DNA of 23,871 bases from Actinidia chinensis (Eukaryota; Streptophyta; Magnoliopsida; Ericales; Actinidiaceae). The notes beneath the pieces were generated by a model. The model saw only the letters and a program-made list of their open reading frames with translations. It ran no database searches and was not told the origin of the DNA. Both the position numbers and the translations under genes were made by a program. Below, piece by piece: positions 8,713-20,151 of this stretch; positions within the stretch are counted from its first letter, which is position 1, and every line of letters starts with the position of its first letter. The stretch spans positions 7,501-31,371 of the forward strand of contig VIGQ01001731.1 of NCBI GenBank assembly GCA_009663005.1, in the 5' to 3' direction.

Positions 8713-8960
8713 GGCGATAAGAAAAACCTAAAAGGTTGCTGCCGAGGTGCGATAGGGTTAGGGTTGGGTTGGTTGAGTGAGAGAAGCAGAGAGAAGACAG
8801 AAGATATGATTCGAGCCGTATTGGACGACTGAGAAAAGGGCGGCTGCGCGGCAGAGTAAGTGCGGGGAGACCGGAAGAAGGGGGTATATTGGTGCGGAGT
8901 TTGTTGGGTTTGAGATGGTTGACGAAGGCGGGACACGTCCAACTGGCTAGGGAAAAGAAT
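8713..8960 (-). promoter_or_regulatory. Helicase 5' leader / core promoter region (putative)
   Basis: Upstream of the proposed ATG the minus strand carries CCTAACCCTA, a telo-box-like motif often found near the start of plant ribosome-biogenesis genes, and pyrimidine-rich leader sequence. This segment is clearly richer in G+C than the AT-rich DNA beyond 8980. No transcription start can be fixed. Confidence 0.45.
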
Positions 8961-9829
8961 CCTAACATACTTCTTAGGTTTCCGCTTCTATCTTACTTGT
9001 TTTTAGTTACTCAATTAAAATTATCATTTTATTATATGTAATTAAAAATTTTTTATTTGAAATATTTTAAAAAATAAATAAGAATGTTAAATTAAATAAT
9101 GATAAATAATTTTTTTATTAATGGTATACGACCTTCAAAAAAAAAATAAAAAATTTAGTCCCCAAATGTGGAGGGGAGTTGGATAGAAAAAGCTATTGGA
9201 GATCCTCTTTTTAGATTTAAATTCTATTATTCTGTTAAGGAGCAGAAGTAAGTTAAGGAGTGAGTTTTAGAGATACTCAAAGAGAGTTTAAGACATGGGT
9301 CGTTGTGAATCGAGAGCATCGCAAGGTGGAGAGGAAAGAGAAAGGCCAACAATGGTGTTGGGTGGTATGGGAGGGCCCTGAGGGGTTTGGGGTTGCCACT
9401 GGGCGAGAAGTGCCGGCCCCCCGACATTTGGTTGCCCAACCCGATCCCAATCTAGTTGCCCTAATACAGTAATACATTAATCATTACCAAAAAAATCATA
9501 TAAGGTGCAAATTTATGTGTTGAATCTAACTCAAGTTAAAACGAATAAAAGAAAGAACCAAGGAAGATGCTTTTACGCAGAATGACAAAGGTGAACAGTA
9601 ACAGTAACTACATTAGGAAGTAGCTGTGAGGAAAAAATTTAATAGACGGAACTATTAGTATTTCTTTTTATGATTGAAAAAATAAAAATTCCTCCATAAG
9701 AAACAAGCATACTGGATATTAAATGACCTCCGTAATTCAACTAAGGTAATTACACTATCTTATCCACCATGAAGCATGAAGAAACTGGGTAATAAATAAT
9801 ATGTTGAGCATAATAATACTGACCTGGAG
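8961..9829. other. Intergenic DNA
   Basis: It is AT-rich up to about 9160, followed by a more GC-rich patch at about 9300-9460. Frames of about 70 codons overlap on both strands in that patch without recognisable similarity. I cannot assign a gene. Confidence 0.4.
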
Positions 9830-11040
9830 CGCAACAGCTCAAGGCCACAAAGAATAAACCTCTGCAATTAATCATAGAAAACAGAAATCATTCACTCAAT
9901 CGGCTTAAGTGCAAAGCGGAAGTTAAGAACTACAAGAAGCGGCCTTCCTTATCTTTGCTAGAGGAGACCGCAAGAAGTACTAGGGTTTTAGAGCTAGAGC
10001 AAAAAATCCAATTAGAGGACAAGTTGTAAAAGACAATTGACTGAAACAAATGAGGACACCTACAGAGAAGTGGTTCAAGACAGTGCCCTTGCCGCAATTA
10101 TAAATTGCAGATGGCTATATAACTAATCAGGAAACTCTTTGATTGAGTGATCCGCCAGTTCTTTGAAGTGTCCTTGCTATCCATACTGCCAAATGTGGGG
10201 CAGTAAACAGATCAGCGAATTTCATGTTTTCCAATGAAGTACATGTCCTATGCAATATAAATGAGCAGTGAATGCCATGAAAGTCAAACAAGGTAAAGCT
10301 ACCGCAGAACAGTCCCCAGGGTGTAAATTGTCCGATGGAAATCAAATTACAACTTTAAATTACCACTTTATTGCTGCACAAAACTATTTTATAACACAAA
10401 TGAAGCTATCAAAAGCATATAAACATTCAACTTATTTGCAAAATGGATAAAAATTAAATTACTTCACCACCTATTATACATCTCCTCAAGAACCTTAGGT
10501 CCCAATTTCCAAAGAAATTTTGTACCCTTACTAATTGCTACACTTTCATAAAAAATATCTATATAAAACACAACCCATCTCAACATTTTACAACATTATA
10601 GTTTCCAAACATAACATAAATACACCACAAAGGAGCGTAACTCAAACACACCCAATTTCTTATTGTAAACACGAGCTATTTTCCAGCAACATCAACACAA
10701 CAATAATCAAAAACCTTGAGAGAATTTCAGGTCCTATTCTCTACACAGAGACTAGGTATAATCAAATCAAATCAAACAATGAAACACCCAGAATTGTTAT
10801 CAAAATCATTATAGAAGTAAAAAATCGTTATCAAAATAACCACACAACTACATAAAAAGTCGATCGAGAAATCAGAAGAACACTAGCGGCAGAGAGACTT
10901 AGAGAGAGTAATCGGAGATTGAATACGATACGTCGATTACCTGAGAGGATAAGCGAAAAAGCCCTAGCCGGCTAGACGTGCTGGTGGAAAATAGATTCGC
11001 AGCGACGCCGAGGAGGAATAAAGAAAACAAAATAATTGGG
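9830..11040 (-). other. Possible small unidentified gene, minus strand
   Basis: The right end (10941-11040) looks like a plant leader exon on the minus strand: GC-richer than its surroundings, containing CTAGCCGGCTAGGGCTTTTTCGC, and ending CTCTCAG|GTAATC, a good donor. Further left, 10130-10265 and 9950-10110 are of mixed composition and could be exons, but I could not match a protein family on either strand. The AT-rich DNA at 10350-10860 would be intron. This is an inference from composition and one splice site only. Confidence 0.3.
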
Positions 11041-14000
11041 TCTATCTCCGCAACATCATCAAACAGGGTTAAGATTTGGGTAATTTCACCATGCGTCCTT
11101 GTCGTTTGACAAAAGATTCATTGATCCTTATAGTTTAATTTAAATAATTAAAATCATATAGAATAATATTTAAAAAAAAATGGGCCTGGATGGATACCCC
11201 TTTCCCCTGGGTGCCCAAGCTTATTGGCTTGCTTGGCTACCCCAGGGCAGGGCCTATGGCGAGGACCGATCTTGAGGTTTTGAGATCTGAGGCAACGGCA
11301 ACTGGTAAAAAGAAATCTTATATAATTTTTAGATAATGTTTACAAATATATTGTAACTTCACAATTTTGTGTATTTTTTTCACACATTTTTTTATTTGTT
11401 TTTTTCCTTCCTATAATAGGGTTTGAAATATATTCATGGATATTAATAGGAAGGAAAATAAAAAAATGAATTGAGTTGATAAATAGGCCTTAAACATTTG
11501 AGCAATTTAGAAAAATAGAAAAATAAATAAAAATTAAAACTTTTAAGTACAAAAAATCAAAGTCGATTAGAACATTGTTTAATAGTCAAAGCACCCAAAA
11601 CAAACCACCCTAATTTTGTAATATCATAATTTATATTAGAATTTACTATAGTTTATCCTGAAGAGGGGTCCTATTTTGAATAAAACCGGGGGAACCTAGG
11701 TGGCGGCCACGCGGCATTGGGGTGGCGGTTTAAATTGCATAAAAGTTTTGAAGATTTTAAATGTGAATGATAATTTTTACACTTTATTTTTTATTAAAAT
11801 GGCCCACTTTATTTTTGTCTTTACTATTCAATATTGTTTTTACCCCTAAGACTTTTTTTAATTACTAAAATTGTATCTCCTCGGCCCCTTACACTTTTAA
11901 TTTCTTCATTCCTTGCGGGGTTACTTTAGGAATTTTATTTAAAATTTATATGTAATAAGGACACAAGATTAAATGTATTTAATTTAAAAAAGGGAGTGTA
12001 AATTTTTCCTTAAATTTTAGGATGTTTGTACATATCAGAGTAGTAACTTCACTTAAGGTTAAACTTGTAATAATAGAAAAAAAAAAAGTTTTCAGTTTCT
12101 GCTGGGGGCTATAGAGTGGAAATTTAGGTCCAAACAAAATCACCGTGAGAATTTGGCGTATGGACTTTTCTTCCATTAGGACATAAAATAAAATTTGTCT
12201 ATATTATATTAAAATTATTATAAAATCTCTCCAAACTAATGCCTAATTTAGGGGTGAACTTTGAAGGGTTGTGTGTGCTACGTAGCAGACTATTCAATCG
12301 TGTAGTATTGGTCGCAGATTAACACATTAATGATAACTCGTATTCACATTTTAGACACTAAGAACAATTCGCCTAAGTTTAGAAGACAAGTTCCAGCCAA
12401 CTTTTGTAATTAAATACCCAAAATAACTAACCACTTAAAAGATGTTTTAAAAACTTCGGACTAAAGTTTGAAACCCTAACCCTCTCCAAACTCATTTCAT
12501 TAGAATCAGCTAAACCAAAAATCTTGGTTGACTCTTTTTTTTTTTACATCCTAACCATTATTCACAAGTTCGTACTACACTCGGAGTGGATCTTTGAAGT
12601 AGGAGCTCAATGAAATTGTAGTAGAGATATCGTTTTGTACACTTTAGAACCAAAAAATACGTCAGTTTTAATTGACCATAAAACGGGAGACATTTCATGA
12701 TTACGACAAAAAATAACGTTGTTTTATCCTAAAGGGTATAAAAACAGTCGTTTTGTGCACTCCAAAAAAACTCACACGAATGTTTTCCACTTCTAAGGAT
12801 TAGAATCTCCAACTACCACTAAAAAAACTCATTGTATGACCCATTATATTCTCCTGTGATGGATATATTATTCTACCCACACGGATTAGGTCCACGATAC
12901 AGATACTCAGAAGTCATAAGAACTCAATGGCATGTTCACATTCTGCGTATTATACAGAACAATATAATTTCAGGAAGGTAAATTATGTTAAATAATCTTA
13001 AAATATTTATTTTGTGGCCTTTTAGTGTTGTTATGTATTAATTTTTAAATTTTGCTTATAATGGATACAAATGAGTTTTATGTCGGTCATTTCTGGATTA
13101 AAATGTTTTTTTATAAGTTTTTTATTATAAAGTCCATTCACCAATGATATTAAAAACAAAAGAACCTAAAGATTTTTTTATACGGGGTGTATAAAAAACT
13201 TATAATGAAAACATATGTAATTAGTAAAAGAAACTACATAAAATTCTAATGATAATATAAGATTAGAGATAAAATTGAAAAAAGTAGACACAAGGATCAA
13301 CATTGACACAAATTGAAAAACAAAAAAAAAAAAAAAAAAGGATTACTTTATGAATTATTGACATATTTACCTATAATTCACACCATTAGGCAGGTTTAGA
13401 TTCTTTAAAACTTCCCTCCTGCAATTTTAAAGGAAAGGATCCGTTTACCAGAAATCCGAATGAACGGAACCAACAACTTTATGGAGTACCAATTGACTTA
13501 ATATCCCTCATTTAAAATTAGAAATGTTATTCTTGCCAAAAAAAAATATATACATAGAACTCCACGAAAAATGAAAGTGGGTTAAATGGTGTTTTGTTTG
13601 TAGGGCGTTTAAACGTTTTACGGAAAATTATGCGATTTGGTTTCTTATTCATATAAAATATTAAGGTTGATGAAGTATGATAAGTATATAATTGGATTAT
13701 TTTTTTAGAATAAGCCGCGCATAATTTTTTATCAAGAACTGTTATTTTTTAAGGACAAATATGATCGATTTTGGAGTACCGATTATTCAGATTAATCTAT
13801 TTTTTTATGAAGTATTCTCTCAACGTGTTTTGCAAGTAAACGATTCAAATTATGAGGGGATCTCAACATTCTAACAACTTTACTCTAAAAAATTTAAAAA
13901 TACGAATTTAAGAGAAGCCTAGTTCATTCTTTAGACGGTTTTCTTAAAATTCAATCATTTTTCTATTTTTAATATACTTCACAAATTTTGGTACATTTTT

Positions 14001-15960
14001 TATACGAAATTACACTTTTTATACATGAGCAATGGTGATTACTTTCACAATTTTGGAGCTGATTTTTGCCAAAAAAAAAGGATTTCCTTAGATTTAGGAA
14101 TTCATATTTTTAATTTTTTTTTCAAAACACACATTTATTCCTAAATTGTCCAATGTATTTTTTTACTAATAAAATTTTTTAAATAATATAACTTTATAAT
14201 TTTACATATTCTAATCAAAAATATACTTAAAAATTAATCCTGTATCAAATTTAATAAATTAATAAGAAAATATTTATTTATTCAGTTATTACAAAATACT
14301 TCAATTTATTCATAAACTATCGCATCTTTTTTTATTATCAATAAACAGATTTTTTTTAAACAATCATTACAAGAAAATTGGTCATATATTACTTAACATA
14401 TTTTTTTAGTATTTAAGACAAATAAATAAAATTGGAAATAATTATTATAAAGGAAAAGTCAATAAATATGGTTGTTTTGAGAAAAAAAAGATAAGTGTAT
14501 TAATTTTAATGGTGTGTTTGAAAAAAAAACTGCTATATCAAAAATTTTGTAATAATTTTAAAAAATAAAAATATTAATAATATTCAACAGCTATAAAACA
14601 ATTAATTATATTATCAAAATATCAGGAGATACAGTGAAATTACCAAACCTCTTATTGATAGGTGCAAATGTGCAAGTGGATTACTAGTTGGGGAACAAGT
14701 ATGTGGGGTCAACATCGAACGCAATGATCCGGCGAGACGAGTGACAACGGCCGAGCATTCCGATCCATCGTTGGGGTGGGTCCCACTTTCCCACGAGATT
14801 TTCACACACACAGAAAACACAAAACATTAATTTTCCTATCTAAGAAAACATTAATTCTAGCTAAGACCTTTCTAGCTTTTATAGTTTGCTTTAATAAATA
14901 TTTGTTTTAGGATGAAAAACATTTGACCACTCCTGAGGATTTCGGTAAGAATAAAACACGAGACGTTTAAAAACTGATAGTGACCTTCATCTTGAGATTT
15001 GAAAATATAAAAAAAAATTCATTTTACACTAATCATCCCTGAAGTTCGGCTTAAAACACAAAGCAACACATTAAAAGTCAATCGTCATTAGCAGATTGAC
15101 TGGCATCCATGACGTTAAGTGAATAGTTGTTGGAATACTATATATACCTTCTTTTTGACAAAATTACTCTATTCCCCAAGGATGGTGATTGAATGACTCC
15201 CCCAAAAAGTAAATATATGACCAATTAACTATTTAATTATATTATTATACCATTTTTGGTACTAATTTATTTGGAATAGTGATAAAAATCGATCACGTAT
15301 TATTGTTGCTTAAATTAAGAACTCTTATTCTAAAATTACTATGATTTTGATATTCAATCAATATTCTGGTGGAAGTATATAATAATTTATCAAAAATAGA
15401 TATATGGGATTCCAACCACTTATTTAGTGACGGCAGTGGTACTTTGTGTATTAACTCAGGAACCTCAGGAGTGCCTAGTATTAATAGAGAAAGCTGTTAC
15501 AAGTTTCAAACCTCACGATGATCCCTGTTATTTTTTAAATGTTAGAGTGATTGTGTATTAACTGAAACTTCCCAGGGATGGTCAGTGGGTGTGAGTTGAA
15601 GTTTTCATTTTTTGAGAATTAATAAATTATGTGATATCTCACATGATCATTTTGAGTGACTAATGTGAAACTTTGGTCACCCTTATCTGTTAAAAAAAGG
15701 CCAACATAAGTTTGTACGTGTTTTGTTTTTATTCAACTTTTTTAACGGAATTAAGATTATATTAAAATTAAATTCAAATTGCAAAGTCTAATTGTTTAAA
15801 TAAAAATATAAGGGCCAGGGTGAAAAAACATTTGTTCAAATAAAAACTGAGAAAGTACCAAAGTGAAAACTAGTAAAAACAATAAGGATCAACGGTGAAA
15901 TTACCAAAGATCTCTAAATAGTAATAATTCATAAATACCCACTGAACAAAAGTGACTGAA
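11041..15960. other. Long AT-rich intergenic region with repeat remnants
   Basis: Nearly 5 kb of AT-rich DNA with stop codons in all frames and no protein similarity that I can see. It contains homopolymer runs (an A18 run near 13322), a small GC-richer island at about 14640-14810, and the inverted motifs listed separately. It is best read as decayed transposon sequence and spacer. Confidence 0.6.
15027..15587. repeat. Inverted CATCCCTG-type termini (MITE-like remnants)
   Basis: CACTAATCATCCCTGAAGTT at 15027 and the reverse complement of 15562-15587 (CACTGACCATCCCTGGGAAGTTTC) form imperfect inverted ends. Related copies occur inside at about 15176-15200 (inverted) and 15504-15520 (direct). 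This could be one 560-bp element or two smaller nested ones. No clear target duplication was found. Confidence 0.45.
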
Positions 15961-15964
15961 ATAA

Positions 15965-16335
15965 CCCCACGCTACTCCTCTCTATCTCTCGCTCTCTCGT
16001 CTCATGAATTTCGGCCGTGTTCAGTGTCGGCAGCAATACCCGTTGGAATAGCGATTTTGTTGTGGGGGGAGGCGAATAAGTCAATTTTATGTTCCTAAAT
16101 TATGTTATTTTCGGTGCGCTTTCCTTATATGATTTCGTTGATACGATTATGCAGAGCGGCTGGTCTTTCCTATTATCTCCGCTCTCGTTTCTCTCGCCCC
16201 CCTTCCTTCGTATTAATTTCCTTGTTTCCATTTCCTTATATCGATTCGCCTTCCCTCCACATAAGCAGTACCCTTCTCTCTCTCTCCCCTTCTCGTTCTA
16301 CTGTCGCTGGGTCTCGTCACTGTGTGCTCTCTACA
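15965..16335 (+). promoter_or_regulatory. Leader region of the GH28 gene, pyrimidine-rich
   Basis: It contains CT-repeat stretches (CTCTCTATCTCTCGCTCTCTCG at 15978-15999; more at 16184-16200 and 16272-16291), as is common in plant 5' untranslated regions and core promoters. Short overlapping frames from 16089 and 16102 are translations of this composition and not a separate gene. Confidence 0.5.
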
Positions 16336-16362
16336 ATGGGAAGCCGCTCGTGAAGAGGCCTA
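16336..16362 (+). CDS. GH28 exon 1 (start codon)
   Basis: The proposed start ACAATGG at 16336-16338 gives M-G-S-R-S, then TGA at 16351-16353, then R-G-L before a strong donor CTA|GTAAGTAC at 16363. It joins exon 2 in phase zero to form a signal-peptide-like M-G-S-R-S-x-R-G-L-V-A-L-L-G-L. The in-frame TGA would be an error or a real lesion. Confidence 0.6.
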
Positions 16363-19300
16363 GTAAGTACGTGTTTTTATCTTTTTAATGTGCTTGTCGT
16401 GCTTCATTCGATTTTTTTCTGGGTTTATGTAATTTTGGTTAGTTTAGTGAGAGATCGTGTTGTAATTCTACTCGATTCAGTTTTGATGTCTTGGGACTTC
16501 CAGCGAACACGTGGACTGAATAATTTGGTGACTTCCTTTTTTGTAATTTTATTTTGCAGTACAATGCGCGAGCTTTTTCGTTTCACAGAGTAATTCCTTC
16601 TGCAATTTAAAGTTGTTCTGATGTGGTGTCAATGGGATCTCGATCTCTAAATTAGTTGTGGTGATTGTTCAAGTGTGTGGGCGACGAAGTATGGAAGTTG
16701 ATTCTCGTATGTTTATTGCCTCATGAACTAAGCAATCCCACTACCCAGAAAAGTCTTAAATTTACATTTTTCAGATGCAATTTATTCTCTGTTCTTCAGC
16801 TTTATGATCCCAAATGTATGAATTTAGTTTTCATTTTGAGGTGATTATCATATGATCTTGGGCTTGGTTGTGGCAGATATCTATATAGTCTGAAAACTGT
16901 GAATTACAGTGAGAGTTGTATTATTTTTCTTAATTATTTCATAAGCATCTCATATTCCATTTATCTGGATAAAGACCTTAGAAATTCTCCAAAAATCCTC
17001 ACGAAAAAAATTGTGTAGCTTATGTTGATCATTGAATATATCGACCTAAACTGGATGGCTAGGGGGTCATGTTTGACTTTGAACTCTTTTATATCTGCTC
17101 TTCCTTTAAGTGATTTTGCTGATTAAAAATCGTTAATGATTTCTGTTTACTTACAATACAAATACCATTAAAGAGATTTGGGGTTCTTTTTTGGTTGTTA
17201 ATCTGTGAGGAGGAAATGGTATTACAGTTTGTACCAAAAAGAGGTGAGTATAAGTTGAATTGCTTGCAAGTTGAATTCTGTTCGCTACAATGCACTTTAC
17301 CTTTTCTTTTGTTCCTCTTCTTTTCAGGTGGCACTACTTGGACTTATGGCATTGAGAAATACCGTAGAACCCCTTTGGGATCAAAACGAAGGACATGCGA
17401 CTTACAGTACGACTTTGGAAACCTAGAACGCACAGTGTGCCATCTTGGGGAATTTGGAGCAGTTGGGGACGGGAAGACACTGAATACGGTTGCATTCCAG
17501 AATGCCCATTTCTACCTCAAGTCCTTGCCGACAAGGGTGGTGCCTCAGCTCTATGTTCCACGCGGAAGTGGCAATGGGAGTCAATGCTAGAGCATCATTA
17601 CACTGTTCCTTGAAAGAGAAGCGATAGTTCTTGGCTCGAAGGTTATTATTGATCTCAATTTTACCATTTGTGAGCTAGTATGATAAATTCTCTAGTGTTC
17701 TGTAGCCACTTTTAGTGTGTTTGTTGGGATATAGACACATACATTATGCATTAGCACGACAGTCATTTACCTTTCTGTCGCTATGTAATGTTCGCGACAG
17801 AAGCAGCCATGATAGAATCCTAGGGCCTGGAACAAAATGGAATCCCAAGTATAATTGGGTTTTACCACCTCCTGAATTTAATTCTAAAAAGGAATCGTAA
17901 GCATAATTTCATTACTATGTAATGAGAGAAAGATGTTGTGTCAATTTCGTGGTAAAAATTGTATGTTGTTGTCTCCCCTATTGGTATTTTCTGGGCATTG
18001 CAGGAGGCAAAACTCGTAGTCTTATTCATGCGGAGGCCTTTTATCTTACATTCATTCCATGGTTAACATCAGATTTTTTTTCTCCTTTTAGCCTTTGTTG
18101 GTTCTTGACCCCTATATATACCTTCTATTCCATTTGACTCCAAAAGCTTATTCTTTATTCCAGCCTGCCAAAAATAAGTTGTTACTTATCTTTATTCCAG
18201 ATGCCGAAGATATCAATCAGTTTCGCTAAATTGGGTTGACTTGTGTGGTTGGAAAGAGACCCAGATAACAAGCGTCGAGCCTTTCAAAGCTTGTTGTTCT
18301 CTAAATTTTTATAGCCGACTTTATTATCTTCTTTATTACATCCTAGTTGGAACATTCCAGGACTACTCAACAGGAAAAGGTTATCGCTGTATTTTATGAA
18401 ATTAAGTGCCCACTATCTAATTAATGGAGTTGTATTCTGGATTCATATTAGTAACAAGTCCTTATCTCAATCAGGGTGAATTTTAATGTCTTTCATTTGT
18501 GACTTTTGCAGAATTTTTATTCTCATTGGGGAATAGTTGAACCTTTACCGTCTTATGGCCTAGGGATTGAACTGCCAGGTGGAAGATATGCAAGCTGATT
18601 AATGGACACAATTAACCGATTGTGGTGATAACAGGTACAGTTATCTCCCCTTCTCTTTTCTCGTTGACTCTTTCCATGGTTGGCAGTTCATAATTTTGTT
18701 GTCCTGACGCAATGCATGCATCTATGATGCACAGGGACAAAGGAACTATTGATGGCCAGGGTTTTTTTTTTTTTTCTTTTGGTGGGTGGAGCAATTCAGT
18801 CTCTCATTCCTTAAAACTTACAGGTCCGATCTTGTGGGAATCATTAAGCTCTAATGGGACATTGTTATAATCCAATAAACTTTCTTAAATTCTCCTGCCT
18901 GAATATCACCAGTAATTGCAGTAGATCGGTAACCCCCATTTAGGAACTTCTGGTCTCAATACATTTTTTACTCTTCCATAGTTTTATAAGTTCTACTAGA
19001 TTTTGACAATACTTCGTGGTTATGATGCAGTATGTGCTAGTTCAAGATAACTGCCAATTCTCCTCCAGAACTCATTACACCAAGGAATAGTCCCAGGTTG
19101 TTCCAATTATTTCTTGACTCGAATTTAAGTCTACAAATTTCTGGTCGCCAGTTCAACAGGATAACTCTGTATGTATGCTACTTCGTACTTGACCACATAA
19201 TGTAATCTGATGCAAAATATTCAAAACAAAACCACTAACTCGGTACCCACTAAGCAAATGTTTCTTCTGAGACACTGATTGTTTTTTTCCTTTCTTTTGT

Positions 19301-20151
19301 AACCCCTATAATCTGTGGTGGGGGACTATCTCCAACAATACACGGTTGGAATATTGCTTTATTCTTTTTAATTCATATATGGTGTCTAAACTACACAGTT
19401 TTCCCCCTTAATAACGAGTGCAAGACTGTTTCACAACATAAACACCATCTTTATCTAATTTTGATGAAATGAAATTCATCAGATTCTTCTGAGCACGTTG
19501 CCATAGAGAATGCATCTTAGCATGGGCCTTATTGGGATGCGATTGACGCTCAAGCGCGGTTTGGGACGAGACGGAATTGCCTATAGCAAGACCACCACAA
19601 ATGTCCACATCAGAGAGTTCACCTTAAGTCTTCTTCCGGCGCTGCGTCTGGCTTTTGGCAGCGAGATGTCCGGTGCATCTCGTAACATTCTGCAGAGCGC
19701 CTAACATACACGACTCATTCACTGTGTTAAAGTCAGACAACACGAGGGAGGGCGGTTAAGTAACAGACATTCTGATATCAGATGTGGAAACGGGAAACTA
19801 TTCATCTTGCTATCGAGGCTTACAGGTCAGTGTGAATCCCACCAGATGACAAGTTTTGATCCTTGCGCACTTCCCCATGTCAGAGCATCACTTTCAAGGA
19901 CAAGAGGCACAAATATCACTACAGCAGGGAAGTTTCGGGAATATTTTTTTTTACGAGTCTCCCTTCACATCGATTGCCTAGTAAATGTTTCTCTCTCCAT
20001 TCTTTTGACCCCTCACTTCATGGGTATGTTCTGATGTGTATGCGTTTCTAGAGGATGTCTCCCCCGAACCATGTCTGACCATCCAAATTCCTAATTCTTC
20101 CTCAGCTTGCTTCTTCCTCTTGCATCCAAGAAGTCGCGTAAGCAATTATGA
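16336..20151 (+). CDS. Glycoside hydrolase family 28 (polygalacturonase-like, pectin-lyase fold), six exons, frame broken
   Basis: GH28 enzymes hydrolyse alpha-1,4 galacturonan bonds in cell-wall pectin, and the product would enter the secretory pathway. The exons read, in order: a hydrophobic start VALLGLMAL, EFGAVGDGKTLNTVAFQNA, QLYVPRG, FLEREAIVLGSK, PLPSYG-x-GIELPGGRY, GTIDGQG, LNSPAW, VLVQ, DGIAYSKTTTNVHIR, LAFGSEMSG, the region equivalent to GQCESHPDDKFDP, GTNITTAGKF and a C-terminus with VSPEPC-like residues. This order is that of a plant GH28 clade of about 450-480 residues; the joined exons (16336-16362, 17328-17641, 18512-18634, 18735-18921, 19031-19096, 19483-20151) give about 460 codons. 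More than ten frame slips and some stops interrupt it. A processed pseudogene is excluded because introns are present. Recent inactivation or sequence error remain; error is favoured because the neighbouring gene is similarly damaged. Confidence 0.93.
17328..17641 (+). CDS. GH28 exon 2 (signal peptide end, EFGAVGDGKTLNT)
   Basis: Acceptor CTTTTCAG|GTGGCA is clean. It reads VALLGLMALRNTVEP (hydrophobic), then in another frame RTCDLQYDFG and LGEFGAVGDGKTLNTVAFQNA, then QLYVPRG and FLEREAIVLGSK before AAG|GTTATT. The E-F-G-A-V-G-D-G-K motif is the classic N-terminal signature of GH28/pectin-lyase-like proteins. Confidence 0.94.
18512..18634 (+). CDS. GH28 exon 3 (PLPSYG..GIELPGGRY)
   Basis: Acceptor TTTTGCAG lies at 18511 and donor ACAG|GTACAG at 18635. 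It reads SHWGIVEPLPSYGLGIELPGG, then LINGH and, after slips, T-D-V-V-I-T, matching the family consensus in one run. Confidence 0.94.
18735..18921 (+). CDS. GH28 exon 4 (GTIDGQG)
   Basis: It starts after ACAG at 18734 and reads DKGTIDGQG, then a long T-run in place of the S-V-W-W codons, SHSL, DLV and SNGT, then SPAW with a degraded N-I-H-P-V-Y-C. The donor at 18922 appears to lack its first G. The T-run (from about 18762) inside conserved coding sequence is suspicious. Confidence 0.9.
19031..19096 (+). CDS. GH28 exon 5 (NVLVQN..PPESPYT)
   Basis: Acceptor ATGCAG at 19030 and donor CCCAG|GTTG at 19097. The 66 bp read V-L-V-Q-(N), then with slips the S-P-P-E-x-P-Y-T-x-G-I-V-P consensus. It joins exon 6 inside the aspartate codon of V-P-D-S-S. 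Confidence 0.9.
19483..20151 (+). CDS. GH28 exon 6 (catalytic region and C-terminus)
   Basis: Acceptor TCATCAG lies at 19482. It reads (D)SSEHV-C-IEN, SMG, DAI-x-LK, DGIAYSKTTTNVHIR, LAFGSEMSG, a damaged T-T-R-G-R-G-G-Y, ISDVE, IHLAIEA, GQCESH, DPCALPHV, ITFKDKRGTNITTAGKF, SLPSHRLPSKCFSLHS in a shifted frame for the I-C-L-x-N-V-S-L-S region, then VSPEPC-like and SACFFLLHPR. Stop candidates are TAA at 20139 and TGA at 20149. At least six slips are visible. Confidence 0.92.

Noticed and set aside
9227..9477. Overlapping frames of about 70 codons on both strands
   Set aside because: A local GC-richer patch opens several frames at once; no family match and no splice or leader context.
12470..12486. 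Telomere-like AAACCCTAACCCT
   Set aside because: Only about two units occur; too short to be an interstitial telomere array.
16089..16593. Plus-strand frames of 67-99 codons before the GH28 coding exons
   Set aside because: They cover the pyrimidine-rich leader and intron 1, with no similarity; the GH28 start at 16336 explains the locus.
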